DNA of 64,000 nucleotides from Oscillospiraceae bacterium (GTDB lineage: Bacteria; Bacillota; Clostridia; Oscillospirales; Ruminococcaceae), in the NCBI GenBank assembly GCA_017848115.1, contig JAGAKZ010000017.1, forward strand, positions 62,001 to 126,000, given 5' to 3'. Each line of letters begins with the position of its first letter. Positions within the stretch are counted from its first letter, which is position 1. A program made the translations under genes and the position numbers. This document shows, piece by piece, positions 1 through 8,737 of this stretch. Under the pieces are notes generated by a model. That model was not told the DNA's origin. It worked only from the letters and a program-made list of their open reading frames with translations, and searched no databases.

Positions 1-2089
1 AAGTCAGAACTACGTTGTTCCATCTATCATAACCGTAATATATCTTTAATCTGTACTCTTTAGGTGGCGATATTCTTGCTGTTGCCAATGAAGTTTTATC
101 AATATATCCTTTTTTGGGATCCTTATAATATATTGTTTCATCTCCAAAAGTTATTTGATATCCTTTTTCTGCAAGTAAACTTTCATCAGTAAAATACGCT
201 ACATCTCTTGAATCAATAAAATTACCGTTCGGATCATTATAGTAATGATAATTATAATAATCATAGTTTACATATTCTGAAAATTCGCCATTATCATTTC
301 TACGTTGCAACTGTATCTGTATTTTTTTATTTTTATGATGTGCTATTTGTTTTAAAGAACCCTGATTGTGACCGTCCCATCTCTTTTTCATTGTGAGATT
401 GAATGCATTTTCTTTTACAGAACCATCTGCATTTACCGGACACGACCAATCTACCTTAGGATCGAGGAAAATGTATATTACGCCGTCTTCGTTAAAAAAT
501 GTGTGTCTTTCTACATTTTTAAATGTTCCAGGCACTGAAGCACCCGGACTTCCAAAATATTTTTCCGGTAAATAATAGATATTATAATTTTCCTTACCAT
601 CAAAATCTATAGAAGCATAATATCCGGTATTTTCACTACTTTCACCACTTCCGTATGCAATCTTAGGAACACTCCATGTATACTTATACTGATAACACCA
701 ATCTTTACGTGCAGACGTATTGTCTTCAACAAGAGTAGCTGTTACCTTTTCTCCATACGATGTTCCCCAATAGTTTCCATGACGATATTTCAGTTGAAGA
801 TTTGGATAAACATTAGTATATTCATGTGTACCGTCATCGTTATAGTCACCAAATATTACTCTTGCTTCTATTTTGATATTTTCACCGGTAGTTTCTACAA
901 CGGGTTCAATGTAAAACTTCTGGTTGTTGTTTTTCATTATTCCATCATTATTGTTCGTCTCGCAATTATATTGGTCGATATTTCCTGATGGCTCTTGCGA
1001 CCAACTATAAACTTCTATACAAGACGTACCATTTGATACCTTAGTAAGTATACTATATGTATTATCATTATTTTTAACAATTTTAAACAACTGATTATCT
1101 CCGGCATTAGAGCTATAAATTGCAATATTAGCATAATTTTCTGCACTTCCGCCACTTACATTTAATGCATATTCGTCATTTTCATTAAGACAAGTATAGA
1201 TTTTCCAATATCCATTTCCTTGATCTACAAGTTTAAAATGATTTCTTGTACCTGTATAATTATTCTGTTGAATATTCGCATCATTTTTTGCAGTATCACC
1301 CGCCACTTCAATATACAAATTACTATGTACATTCTTTATCGTATATACTCCACCATTTACTATATCATTAGCTATATCAGCAGTAACAATATCATTCAAC
1401 AACGTTCTGCCTGCAAGGTTATGAGAAAATCCGGGAAGATTTATATTTTCTGCACCTTCCCCACCTTCATAACACTTATCAGAATGAACATGATATTCAA
1501 ACTGGCATATGAGTTCATAACATTCGTCTGTATGAACATGAGCTGTTGTGGTTTCTGTTACTGATACTTCGGAAGTAACCGTATCCAGAACAGAAGTTTC
1601 CGACACTGTTGTTTTGGTCTGACTTTCTGTAACTGAAATATTGGTCGTTTCCTCGCTTGCTGTGACAGCGATCTCTGATGTTTCGGACAGTAAAGCAGTC
1701 TCACTTATCTGTGACTTGTCTGTTACTTCTGTAAGAGTTGTCTGAGATGTTATAACTTCTGTTGTAACTGTAGTTTCTGCAGTTTCGGTGGTTTCAGAAG
1801 TTATATCCGCTGTTGTTTGAGCAGATGTCTGTGAAATACTTTCCAAAAGACTGATTTCTGTTTGTTTCAAAGCATTTTGTGTACAGACCAGTTCATAGCA
1901 TTCATCACTGTGTACATGCTCGGTTATATCACATATGAGTTTACCGTTGACACTCTCGGCAGGCATTATGAGTATACTGGAAACTGCGTATGTTACAAGT
2001 ACACTTAAACATATAACTATGATTGTAAAATGTCTGCTTATTTTCTTCCTTGCAAATATGTCATTAACTATACTACTGATTTTATTCAT
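1..2089 (-). CDS. Secreted ricin-lectin-like surface protein, partial (C-terminus beyond left edge)
   Basis: This frame stays open from the ATG at 2089 to the window edge, about 696 codons. A GGAG ribosome site lies just upstream. Residues 15-40 form a hydrophobic signal or anchor segment after a basic start. Next come a Thr/Ser/Glu-rich stalk and three copies of the motif HVH-[ST]-D-x-CY (around residues 56, 190 and 205), a motif familiar from clostridial surface proteins. Residues of about 245-395 (GGVYTIKNVHSNLYIEV and following) resemble a RICIN-type beta-trefoil carbohydrate-binding domain. The remaining visible part is rich in Tyr, Asn and Gly and was not recognised. I infer an exported, probably cell-wall-associated, carbohydrate-binding protein. 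The missing C-terminus would hold any sortase signal or transmembrane anchor. Confidence 0.75.
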   Translation of the reverse strand, partial: MNKISSIVNDIFARKKISRHFTIIVICLSVLVTYAVSSILIMPAESVNGKLICDITEHVHSDECYELVCTQNALKQTEISLLESISQTSAQTTADITSETTETAETTVTTEVITSQTTLTEVTDKSQISETALLSETSEIAVTASEETTNISVTESQTKTTVSETSVLDTVTSEVSVTETTTAHVHTDECYELICQFEYHVHSDKCYEGGEGAENINLPGFSHNLAGRTLLNDIVTADIANDIVNGGVYTIKNVHSNLYIEVAGDTAKNDANIQQNNYTGTRNHFKLVDQGNGYWKIYTCLNENDEYALNVSGGSAENYANIAIYSSNAGDNQLFKIVKNNDNTYSILTKVSNGTSCIEVYSWSQEPSGNIDQYNCETNNNDGIMKNNNQKFYIEPVVETTGENIKIEARVIFGDYNDDGTHEYTNVYPNLQLKYRHGNYWGTSYGEKVTATLVEDNTSARKDWCYQYKYTWSVPKIAYGSGESSENTGYYASIDFDGKENYNIYYLPEKYFGSPGASVPGTFKNVERHTFFNEDGVIYIFLDPKVDWSCPVNADGSVKENAFNLTMKKRWDGHNQGSLKQIAHHKNKKIQIQLQRRNDNGEFSEYVNYDYYNYHYYNDPNGNFIDSRDVAYFTDESLLAEKGYQITFGDETIYYKDPKKGYIDKTSLATARISPPKEYRLKIYYGYDRWNNVVLT

Positions 2090-2525
2090 ATAACTCAGCT
2101 CCTTTCATAAAGAAGCTGTCATATGATATATTTTTCGTTATAACAGAGTAAATGTTTTCAAAATAACTCACTGCAATCCCTCACTTTTCATTATATTTTC
2201 AAAAAAATTACTTTTTACTTCTCCCCAAGAAAAAAATAATCTTTGAAATGAAAACACATAATTCTATTCATATTAATTATAGCATTTTATTCAATATACT
2301 TCAATGTACACAGTGGTTTTTCGGCGTTTTCAATAAAATTTAAAACTTTTTTCAGTAAGCTATAACCTAACTTCGATTATTCTATACTAACATCATCTTT
2401 ATATCATAATTAAGTTTCTATACTTATGATATATTCTTTGCAAGTATGAGGTGACTATAATTATTAAACGAGATTCTTATTTGAAAACAAAGGTTATCAA
2501 CAAAACTAAAACATGACAGATTTTT
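2090..2525. other. Intergenic region without a recognised gene
   Basis: This AT-rich stretch separates two divergent genes. I found no ORF with a ribosome site. No convincing -35/-10 pair for the leftward gene is visible, although TTGAAA and TATAAC boxes occur at poor spacing near 2140-2165. Confidence 0.5.
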
Positions 2526-2563
2526 GTCGAGTCACTCGATGAAATTTTATCGAGTAGCTTGAC
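2526..2563. promoter_or_regulatory. Palindromic operator upstream of the AlbA_2 regulator
   Basis: A 38-bp dyad is centred near 2544. Its left arm holds TCGAG-TCA-CTCGA (2527-2539). Its right arm holds TCGAG-TAG-CTTGA (2550-2562). The whole block is self-complementary at most positions. The right arm overlaps the -35 box TTGACG, so a bound protein should block transcription. Autoregulation by the downstream protein is an inference. Confidence 0.55.
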
Positions 2564-2587
2564 GAATTTATATCTGTAATGTATAAT
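2559..2587 (+). promoter_or_regulatory. Sigma-A promoter of the AlbA_2 regulator
   Basis: TTGACG at 2559-2564 and TATAAT at 2582-2587 have a 17-bp spacer. The start site should lie near 2594, so the leader is very short and begins almost at the AAGAGG ribosome site. Confidence 0.75.
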
Positions 2588-2607
2588 ATTATCAAGAGGT
2601 GATAATC

Positions 2608-4080
2608 ATGGCACTACCTATAAATATAGAAGATCTGATAAACAAACGCACTGTCGAATCATCAAGAATCGAATTAAAAAGTGACTTCAATCCAAATACA
2701 ATAATCCACTCAATATGTGCTTTCGCAAATGACATTGACAATCTTGGCGGTGGATATATCGTTATCGGAGTAGAAGAAAAAGACGGTTCGCCTGTATTTC
2801 CTGTTAAAGGAATAGAACAGCATCGCATAGATAATATTTTAAAAGACCTGGTTGGCTACTGTCGTTGTATCGAACCACTGTATAACCCTATTGTAGAACC
2901 TGTATTATTTAATGATGTTTATATTTTAGTGATATGGGTATCAGGCGGTTACGGACGACCTTATAAAGCTTCTAAAGACGTTCTTGGAAAAGAATCTCCG
3001 AAATCAAATAAATATTATTATATCCGTAAATTCAGCAGTACTATAATTGCTTCACCTGACGAAGAAAAAGAGCTTTTCTACATCTCAACCGATATTCCTT
3101 TTGATGACCGTCCAAATCTTATAGCAGATGTTGATGATCTGGATATCGGACTTATGCGAAATCATCTTAAAGAAATAGGAAGTACACTATATGAACGCTC
3201 AACTAAAATGAGTGCTATAGAAATCGCAAAAGATATGCAATTACTATCCGGTCCTACAGAACGTATCAAACCATTAAATGTCGGAATACTGATGTTTTCT
3301 GAACAGCCGGAAAAATATTTTCGTCATGCCCGTATAGAAGTTGTCGATATCCCTGATCCTACCGGTACAAATATGACTGAAAAAGTCTTTACAGGTCCGA
3401 TTCAAAGACAGCTTAAAGATGCTCTCGCCTATATCAAAAATTACACTATCAAAAAAGTTATTATAAAAGAAAAATCAAAAGCAGAAGCAACGGAGATCTA
3501 TAATTATCCCTATACAGCCATCGAAGAAATACTTTCAAACTCAGTGTATCATCGTTCATACCAGATAAATGAACCGATAACTGTACGAATAACTCCTTAC
3601 AACATCGAAATCACCAGTTTTCCCGGATTTGACAGAAGTATCTCGGATAAAAATATCGCAGATTATTCTATTCGTGCAAGAATATACCGCAACCGTAGAA
3701 TAGGTGATTTTCTCAAAGAACTAAGACTTATCGAGGGAAGAAATACCGGTTTTCCAAACGCAATAAAAGCACTCAAAGAAAACGGCTCTGACCTGTTTAC
3801 ATTTGAAATGGACGATAACAGAACGTATCTCTCTGTTACGATACCTGTACACAAATATTTTATCACTGAAAATGACAAAGAAAATAAAATAACTGCATAT
3901 GAAAATAAAATAACAGCTACTCTGAAAGAAACTCCTCTCTCTATGACTGAACTTGCACACGCTATGGGATATAAAGGGATAACTGCAAAACTAAAAAAAA
4001 TTGTCTCAGAAATGATCTTAAAAGGTACTTTAGAGAAAATTGTGGATAATGATAATAAAGTAAAATTAAAAACCAAATAA
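2608..4080 (+). CDS. AlbA_2 (Schlafen-like) / HATPase_c_4 transcriptional regulator
   Basis: This is a 490-aa protein with the layout of RecG-like putative regulators. An N-terminal AlbA_2 domain shows SSRIELKSDF, then ICAFANDIDN and GGGYIVIGVEEKDG. A C-terminal ATPase-like segment has EEILSNSVYHRSYQ, the N-box form of HATPase_c_4. The last 60 residues (MTELAHAMGYKGITAKLKKI) look like a winged helix. I start at the ATG at 2608, spaced normally from AAGAGG; the in-frame GTG at 2599 overlaps the ribosome site. The gene stands alone behind a strong promoter embedded in a palindrome, which fits self-repression. The family is annotated as DNA-binding, but its ligand and regulon are unknown. Confidence 0.8.
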   Translation: MALPINIEDLINKRTVESSRIELKSDFNPNTIIHSICAFANDIDNLGGGYIVIGVEEKDGSPVFPVKGIEQHRIDNILKDLVGYCRCIEPLYNPIVEPVLFNDVYILVIWVSGGYGRPYKASKDVLGKESPKSNKYYYIRKFSSTIIASPDEEKELFYISTDIPFDDRPNLIADVDDLDIGLMRNHLKEIGSTLYERSTKMSAIEIAKDMQLLSGPTERIKPLNVGILMFSEQPEKYFRHARIEVVDIPDPTGTNMTEKVFTGPIQRQLKDALAYIKNYTIKKVIIKEKSKAEATEIYNYPYTAIEEILSNSVYHRSYQINEPITVRITPYNIEITSFPGFDRSISDKNIADYSIRARIYRNRRIGDFLKELRLIEGRNTGFPNAIKALKENGSDLFTFEMDDNRTYLSVTIPVHKYFITENDKENKITAYENKITATLKETPLSMTELAHAMGYKGITAKLKKIVSEMILKGTLEKIVDNDNKVKLKTK

Positions 4081-4088
4081 AAAAATAT

Positions 4089-4130
4089 CCCCTTTCGATT
4101 TTTTATGATATCATCATTAACCGAAAGGGG
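4089..4130. terminator. Bidirectional terminator
   Basis: CCCCTTTCG (4089-4097) pairs with CGAAAGGGG (4122-4130). T-runs lie on both sides: ATTAATTTTT on plus and ATATTTTTTT on minus. It separates the convergent AlbA_2 regulator and anti-sigma-like genes. Confidence 0.8.
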
Positions 4131-4134
4131 ATTA

Positions 4135-4162
4135 ATTTTTGTTTATCAAGAATTTCTTTAAA
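4135..4162. repeat. 28-bp direct repeat, copy 1
   Basis: This sequence (ATTTTTGTTTATCAAG, then AATTTCTTTAAA) is identical to 8048-8075 in the same orientation. The two copies bracket the sigma factor/anti-sigma-like pair. Confidence 0.9.
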
Positions 4163-4174
4163 CTATGTATCAAA

Positions 4175-7100
4175 TTATTTTATTTCCTTCAAGTAAATCG
4201 AAACTTTACTCTGTATTATTTTTGCAGTTTCTTCTGCACTTTGACCGTTGTTGAGAAAAATCTCTGCCTGTTCATTTATTATTTTATAAATATTTGAATC
4301 AAATGTTACACCTCTCTCTACATCATTCAATGCTTTTTTCAGTCTTTCCAATGTTTCAGAGTCAATATTCTTTAATTTTACCTGTTTTCCATCAGATGAT
4401 GGCCAGTAATTTGATACACTATTTTTGATGGCCGACTGTGCCATAGAATCAAAAATTGATTTTTTAACTGAAAACCCAAATTTGGAAATGCTTTTTTGAA
4501 AATCATCAGAAAGTAGTTGCTTCACCAGTTTCCATGCTTCAGATTTATTCTGAGATGTAGCACTGATGCTGACAACAAAGTCTGATTTTACAACAGGTCC
4601 GATTGGCTCTGATGAAGGATATCCCAAAAACGTTGCTTCCTCTCCGACAAATATCTGCTGAATCATTGCAACACTATCAAAATCGCTAAGTTCACTGATA
4701 TTAAACATATATTTATCATCAGGCACACCTTTTTCCAGCATTGAAAAATCTATCACACTATCATCTGATATACCATTATTTTTGATTATATCAAGTGTTT
4801 TGATAAAATCAGAATTATCAAAGTTACATATGCCTTTCTTATAATTTACATATTTTGCAATATCAGAATAAATAAATTCATCAAGTAACCTGTAATATTG
4901 TACAGCAGAAAATAAATTTTTTCCATCATTTATACTTAAAATCTCATCATATGTATATCCTTCTCTTTCACCTGTCAAATCTTTTTTAGCTGTAAGACAT
5001 TTTAATGTAAATCTTAATGGGATACAATACTGTTTTCCATCATAAGCATATGCATCAAACAGATTTTCAAAATATTCATTTTCTATGTACTCCGTATCAC
5101 TTTCTGATATAGTTTTCAGATCTGAAAACAACCCTAAAGATGAATATCTGAGCCAATCAAATCTGCTATCAGCAATTATCATATCCGGAATATTTCCCTT
5201 TATTATTTCACTGTCAATATGAGATGATACACCGGCAATGTTATCTGCATACGTATATTTGCTATAGTCATCATAATGTATCCTATATTCTTCTGAATTT
5301 TTGTTATAATCAAGAATAAATTTCTCAAGATTTTCGTCCGGCTCTGTTAATCCTGCAATTGTTATCAGTTTTCTTTGCTGAATCTTTGCAAGAACTGATT
5401 CGTCAACACGATTAAATAAAGCCGTTTTCTCAATAATACCGTAATTATTCTCAAGTACTGCCATTGCTATACTATTGCTATCCGGAACACACATACACAA
5501 ATATGATGAATAAAATATATCCGAATCTGCCCAGTTTACAAATTCCGTTAAAGTATTATCCGATAGTCTATAACCGTAAATCCCGTCATTAAACCGCATG
5601 AAGACATCAAATTCATTATTTCCGTCAAGCATGAATATATCATCATCGGGTAATCTGAAATCTAAAAAAACAGTTTGCGAAAGAATGTTGTTTTTCAGGT
5701 TTATTTCACCTATGTAACTTTTTTCCTCTACACTGTATACTGCATAAATTTTTCCATCTGATCCAAACAATCCAACTACATTTTTCTCAGCACACTTTAT
5801 TTTGCCTGTTAATTTTCCGGAAGTATCAAAAATTTGTATCTCATCAAATGACGAGCCTGCATCTGTATTTCTTACCAAAAGTGCATAAAAATCATCTGTA
5901 ACCGCAAAATCTTTTGCAAATGGCACTTTTTCTGTATCAACATCTAAAATTACTTTATCATAAAAACTTCCGTCTTCTTTTATGCTGACAACCGACCACT
6001 TTTCACAATCTGCACTGTAACTATCCATCTCTTCATGGCCTTGCAAAAGTGCATACAAACGTCCTTTTTCTCCAAAATGGAACTTGTTGATTTTATTATT
6101 TTCAAGATTCTGTTTACTAAATATCTTTCCGTCATAATCCGATAAAACAAGATAATATCCTGCTTCTGATATATCATTTCTATGCCCTGAAATCATAAGA
6201 TCGCCATTTCCAGATGAAACTACAGTCGCTTCGGAGTATTTTTTATTATACTGACCACAATCAACTATGAGTTCTGATGACTCATTTTCAAGAGTGAAAC
6301 CATAAACTTTTCCATCTGACATATATACAGAATCATAGTTTGCAAAACTATTCCAGTTTTCGAGGTTTATGTATATAAAATCCTCGCTCATACTGATTTC
6401 ATATCTATCGTATATTTCTCCGGTTTCATGATAAAATTCATTAAACTGTTTATGAGTGCTGTCATCAAACATCTGTGTCATAATGACCGGATTGCCTGAT
6501 TTATTAAGAAAATATCCTGCAATATATCCGTCCATATCAGCAGTTATATCATCTTTGTGGTATACTTCTTCTCCGTTACTATTGTATTTATACATAGAAA
6601 TTTTACTTTCTTTATCTTCATAAAACAGATAATATTCGTCATTTTCACTTTTAAGACACGATGTCAATATGCTTTCCTTCGGAATAATATCTTCATCTGC
6701 AATTTTTATTCTTCTGGTTTCATTGAGTAAATTATCAAAATCACAAAAAAAACATTCACAAATTTCATTTTCACTATTTACGGTGTATAGATGTATCTCA
6801 ACACTTGTATCCTCTGTTTCAATGATTTGTGAAACTCTTTCACCATCTCTCAAAGTGATAAAATCTATTACTTCAAACTTAGTTCTGTCAACACGAAAAA
6901 TTCTGCTTATACCATCTGTATCATCAAGCACTATCCAAAGATATTCATCTCCGGAATACATTTTATATACTTCTCCACTATTTTCGCCAAGATTAATATC
7001 AAAAAAACAATCTGTTTCTTTGTCATATACAGAAACATATGTCATATCCTTTTGTGGCGAATCAAGCCAAGCCATCATATACAGTTTTCCATCCCTGCCT

Positions 7101-7420
7101 GCAATCTGAGTTATTTCTGACAGACTATCCGAAAGTAAAAAGTTTTCATTTTCTATGAAATAATTTTCTATCTTTCTTTCACTATATTTTATCTTTTCTT
7201 TGTTATTAAAAAACGCCATTGTAACTCCAATACTAGCTATAAGTATTGCAATAACCGCTACTATACATATAGAAATTCTCTTCCTTTTTACTAATACATT
7301 CATAACGATCACCCTTTCTTTTGAAAGATTCTGTCCATATGAACTTCTGTACTTATTCGCACAAATGATATATTTATCATCTATATCGCCAAATATCTCA
7401 AACAACTCTTCTTTTTTCAA
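4175..7420 (-). CDS. Membrane anti-sigma-like protein with extracellular solute-binding-like domain
   Basis: This 1081-aa protein starts at a TTG that overlaps the sigma-factor stop (TTGA), with AGAGG nine bases upstream, so the two genes are translationally coupled. Residues 1-49 are a charged cytoplasmic segment (MKKEELFEIFGDIDDKYI). Residues 50-71 form one transmembrane helix. A long extracellular part with repeating beta-propeller-like strands follows (about 75-670). Residues from about 680 (RKLITIAGLTEPDENLEKFI) to the end resemble a family-1 extracellular solute-binding protein, including NIPDMIIADSRFDWL and DAYAYDGKQYCIPLRF. Position and topology suggest an anti-sigma factor that senses an outside ligand through its solute-binding module. 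The anti-sigma role is inferred from context, because no classical zinc-binding anti-sigma motif is visible. Confidence 0.65.
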   Translation of the reverse strand: MKKEELFEIFGDIDDKYIICANKYRSSYGQNLSKERVIVMNVLVKRKRISICIVAVIAILIASIGVTMAFFNNKEKIKYSERKIENYFIENENFLLSDSLSEITQIAGRDGKLYMMAWLDSPQKDMTYVSVYDKETDCFFDINLGENSGEVYKMYSGDEYLWIVLDDTDGISRIFRVDRTKFEVIDFITLRDGERVSQIIETEDTSVEIHLYTVNSENEICECFFCDFDNLLNETRRIKIADEDIIPKESILTSCLKSENDEYYLFYEDKESKISMYKYNSNGEEVYHKDDITADMDGYIAGYFLNKSGNPVIMTQMFDDSTHKQFNEFYHETGEIYDRYEISMSEDFIYINLENWNSFANYDSVYMSDGKVYGFTLENESSELIVDCGQYNKKYSEATVVSSGNGDLMISGHRNDISEAGYYLVLSDYDGKIFSKQNLENNKINKFHFGEKGRLYALLQGHEEMDSYSADCEKWSVVSIKEDGSFYDKVILDVDTEKVPFAKDFAVTDDFYALLVRNTDAGSSFDEIQIFDTSGKLTGKIKCAEKNVVGLFGSDGKIYAVYSVEEKSYIGEINLKNNILSQTVFLDFRLPDDDIFMLDGNNEFDVFMRFNDGIYGYRLSDNTLTEFVNWADSDIFYSSYLCMCVPDSNSIAMAVLENNYGIIEKTALFNRVDESVLAKIQQRKLITIAGLTEPDENLEKFILDYNKNSEEYRIHYDDYSKYTYADNIAGVSSHIDSEIIKGNIPDMIIADSRFDWLRYSSLGLFSDLKTISESDTEYIENEYFENLFDAYAYDGKQYCIPLRFTLKCLTAKKDLTGEREGYTYDEILSINDGKNLFSAVQYYRLLDEFIYSDIAKYVNYKKGICNFDNSDFIKTLDIIKNNGISDDSVIDFSMLEKGVPDDKYMFNISELSDFDSVAMIQQIFVGEEATFLGYPSSEPIGPVVKSDFVVSISATSQNKSEAWKLVKQLLSDDFQKSISKFGFSVKKSIFDSMAQSAIKNSVSNYWPSSDGKQVKLKNIDSETLERLKKALNDVERGVTFDSNIYKIINEQAEIFLNNGQSAEETAKIIQSKVSIYLKEIK

Positions 7421-7977
7421 AATTCAATACCTCTTTCTTCAAGATACTTACGAAATTTGTTTCTCAAACGATTTAACGTTACCGAAACATTGTTTTCAGT
7501 CATTTTAAAATATGAAGATATCTGTGAAATGCTATCCGCATACCAATATCTGCAAAGAAAAATATTTCTTTGTTTTTCAGGCAATGACAAAACAAAAGAA
7601 TTCATTACGTCTGCAAATTCACGCCTGTTAAACTCATTTTCCGTATTCACATCTGAGATTATCTCTCCAAGCTCTTCAAGCACCAGTTCTGTCTGACCGC
7701 CTCCTCTCCTTGATGTGTGTGACATACGATATCTGTTGAATGCAAGATTTCGCACTATTTTCGCAAGATAAGCCGACAATTTTTTAGGAATATTTGGTGG
7801 GATAGAATTCCAAGTTTTAAAATAAGTATCGTTTATACATTCATGAACATCTTCTCTATTGTTCAGAATATTATTTGCAATAGAACGGCAATAAGGACCA
7901 TATTTTTCATCTGTTTCCGTTATAGCCCTTTCGTTTCTGTCAAGATACAGCTGAATTATCATTTTGTCATTCAACAC
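7417..7977 (-). CDS. ECF-type RNA polymerase sigma factor
   Basis: This 186-aa protein has region 2 (about residues 25-90: CRSIANNILNNREDVHECINDTYFKTW split over the -10 recognition helix) and region 4 (about 125-182: LPEKQRNIFLCRYWYADSIS, then an HTH ending LRNKFRKYL). The length is normal for ECF factors. The first codon is GTG at 7977, or the adjacent TTG at 7974; a strong GGGAGG lies 5-8 bases upstream, and an ATG at 7962 is too far away. The downstream gene overlaps by one codon and probably encodes its regulator. A terminator hairpin just upstream isolates the pair from the ART-like genes. Confidence 0.9.
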   Translation of the reverse strand: MLNDKMIIQLYLDRNERAITETDEKYGPYCRSIANNILNNREDVHECINDTYFKTWNSIPPNIPKKLSAYLAKIVRNLAFNRYRMSHTSRRGGGQTELVLEELGEIISDVNTENEFNRREFADVMNSFVLSLPEKQRNIFLCRYWYADSISQISSYFKMTENNVSVTLNRLRNKFRKYLEERGIEF

Positions 7978-8029
7978 AAAAACCTCCCTTCATATATATA
8001 GACACGATTTTTTTATAAATCTTACAAAA

Positions 8030-8071
8030 AAGAAATTCTCAATAAACATTTTTGTTTATCAAGAATTTCTT
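8030..8071 (-). terminator. Intrinsic terminator upstream of the sigma gene
   Basis: On minus, GTTTATCAAGAATTTCTT (8054-8071) is the mirror of AAGAAATTCTCAATAAAC (8030-8047) with two mismatched positions. The loop is 6 nt and a TTTTTTG run follows. The terminator's right arm lies inside the 28-bp repeat. Confidence 0.75.
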
Positions 8072-8251
8072 TAAATAACTATTTTCCCAAAAATATATTC
8101 CATTTCCAAGCCAATCATAATTATTCTCGCTACGTTTGAGATGCTGTCCATCTTTTATAACTGAGTCAAAAACTTTCTTATGACAACCATGAAATCCTAG
8201 AACCAAATTTGGTAACTTTGAATACATCTCATTTCCCGTATTTATCACCAT
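8039..8251 (-). pseudogene. Truncated ART-like (ADP-ribosyltransferase-fold) protein
   Basis: The 70-residue frame reads LVLFGFHG-like (LVLGFHGCHKKVF), then YDWLGNGIYFWENS. This matches a widespread family with an ART-like core: an HG motif followed by GxGIYFWE. Family members continue well past this point. Here the match ends after WENSY, and the last residues (LKKFLINKNVY) come from the 28-bp repeat and terminator stem. I therefore call it 3'-truncated. Its start overlaps the stop of the upstream small gene (ATGGTGA), so they form one operon. The ART assignment rests on the short motifs only. Confidence 0.55.
8048..8075. repeat. 28-bp direct repeat, copy 2
   Basis: This copy is identical to 4135-4162. 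Its right edge falls exactly where the ART-like gene stops resembling its family. Confidence 0.9.
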
Positions 8252-8436
8252 CCAAAAAAATCCCCTGTCACTATATCTTCTTTTGTATTTCCATTTTCAT
8301 CAAGAACGCCCATTCTGATAAGAGACTCTGTTGCTATTTTTTTTGCATCTTTCTCATTCATATTATCAAGCTCTTTGATATATTCGTTCATACTCTTAAT
8401 CAACTCATCGACAGATGGTCTTTTAGTTTCTACCAT
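8245..8436 (-). CDS. Small hypothetical protein paired with the ART-like gene
   Basis: This 63-aa acidic protein (KRPSVDELIKSMNEYIKEL, ending FFGW) has a strong AAGGGGG ribosome site 9 bases before its ATG. It overlaps the ART-like gene by a few bases. The helical N-terminus and overlapping arrangement recall an antitoxin or chaperone placed before a toxin-like gene, but no family was recognised and no function is claimed. Confidence 0.65.
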   Translation of the reverse strand: MVETKRPSVDELIKSMNEYIKELDNMNEKDAKKIATESLIRMGVLDENGNTKEDIVTGDFFGW

Positions 8437-8616
8437 TGTTAAAAGCCCCCTTTATTAATGCACTATAATTTATTATACTATATTTTAAAGAAAAAATCCA
8501 TATTTTCTTTTAATGATAAAAATTCAACACATCATTTAAGAGTTTCCTACTATATAGAAAGTAGAAATTATTTTTTTTACAATAAATCATCTTTTAAACC
8601 GCTCACAAACTACTTC

Positions 8617-8655
8617 TTTCGGCTAAAATCAGTTTCAATCTTATTTTAGCCGAAA
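8617..8655. repeat. Perfect 12-bp stem-loop
   Basis: TTTCGGCTAAAA (8617-8628) pairs with TTTTAGCCGAAA (8644-8655) across a 15-nt loop. Neither side has a good T-run, so this is not an obvious terminator. Confidence 0.7.
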
Positions 8656-8664
8656 ACTTTAAAT

Positions 8665-8713
8665 AGTTAAGTCAAGAAAAATATGATTTTTATATAATAA
8701 TATTGACTTAACT
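8665..8713. repeat. 11-bp inverted repeat with 27-nt AT-rich centre
   Basis: AGTTAAGTCAA (8665-8675) is exactly complementary to TTGACTTAACT (8703-8713). It sits 9 bp from the previous stem-loop. It could be an operator or the ends of a small decayed element. Confidence 0.6.
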
Positions 8714-8737
8714 GCAGAATAAACTCAAAATAAAAAA

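Noticed and set aside
2090-2525. Promoter for the leftward surface-protein gene
   Set aside because: TTGAAA and TATAAC boxes are spaced 13 bp apart, so no reliable assignment was possible.
3663-4076. 137-codon minus-strand frame inside the AlbA_2 gene
   Set aside because: It is antisense to a conserved gene with no ribosome site.
7978-8030. Autoregulated ECF promoter before the sigma gene
   Set aside because: TGTAAG and CGTGTC boxes can be found, but the spacing is 14 bp and the match is weak.
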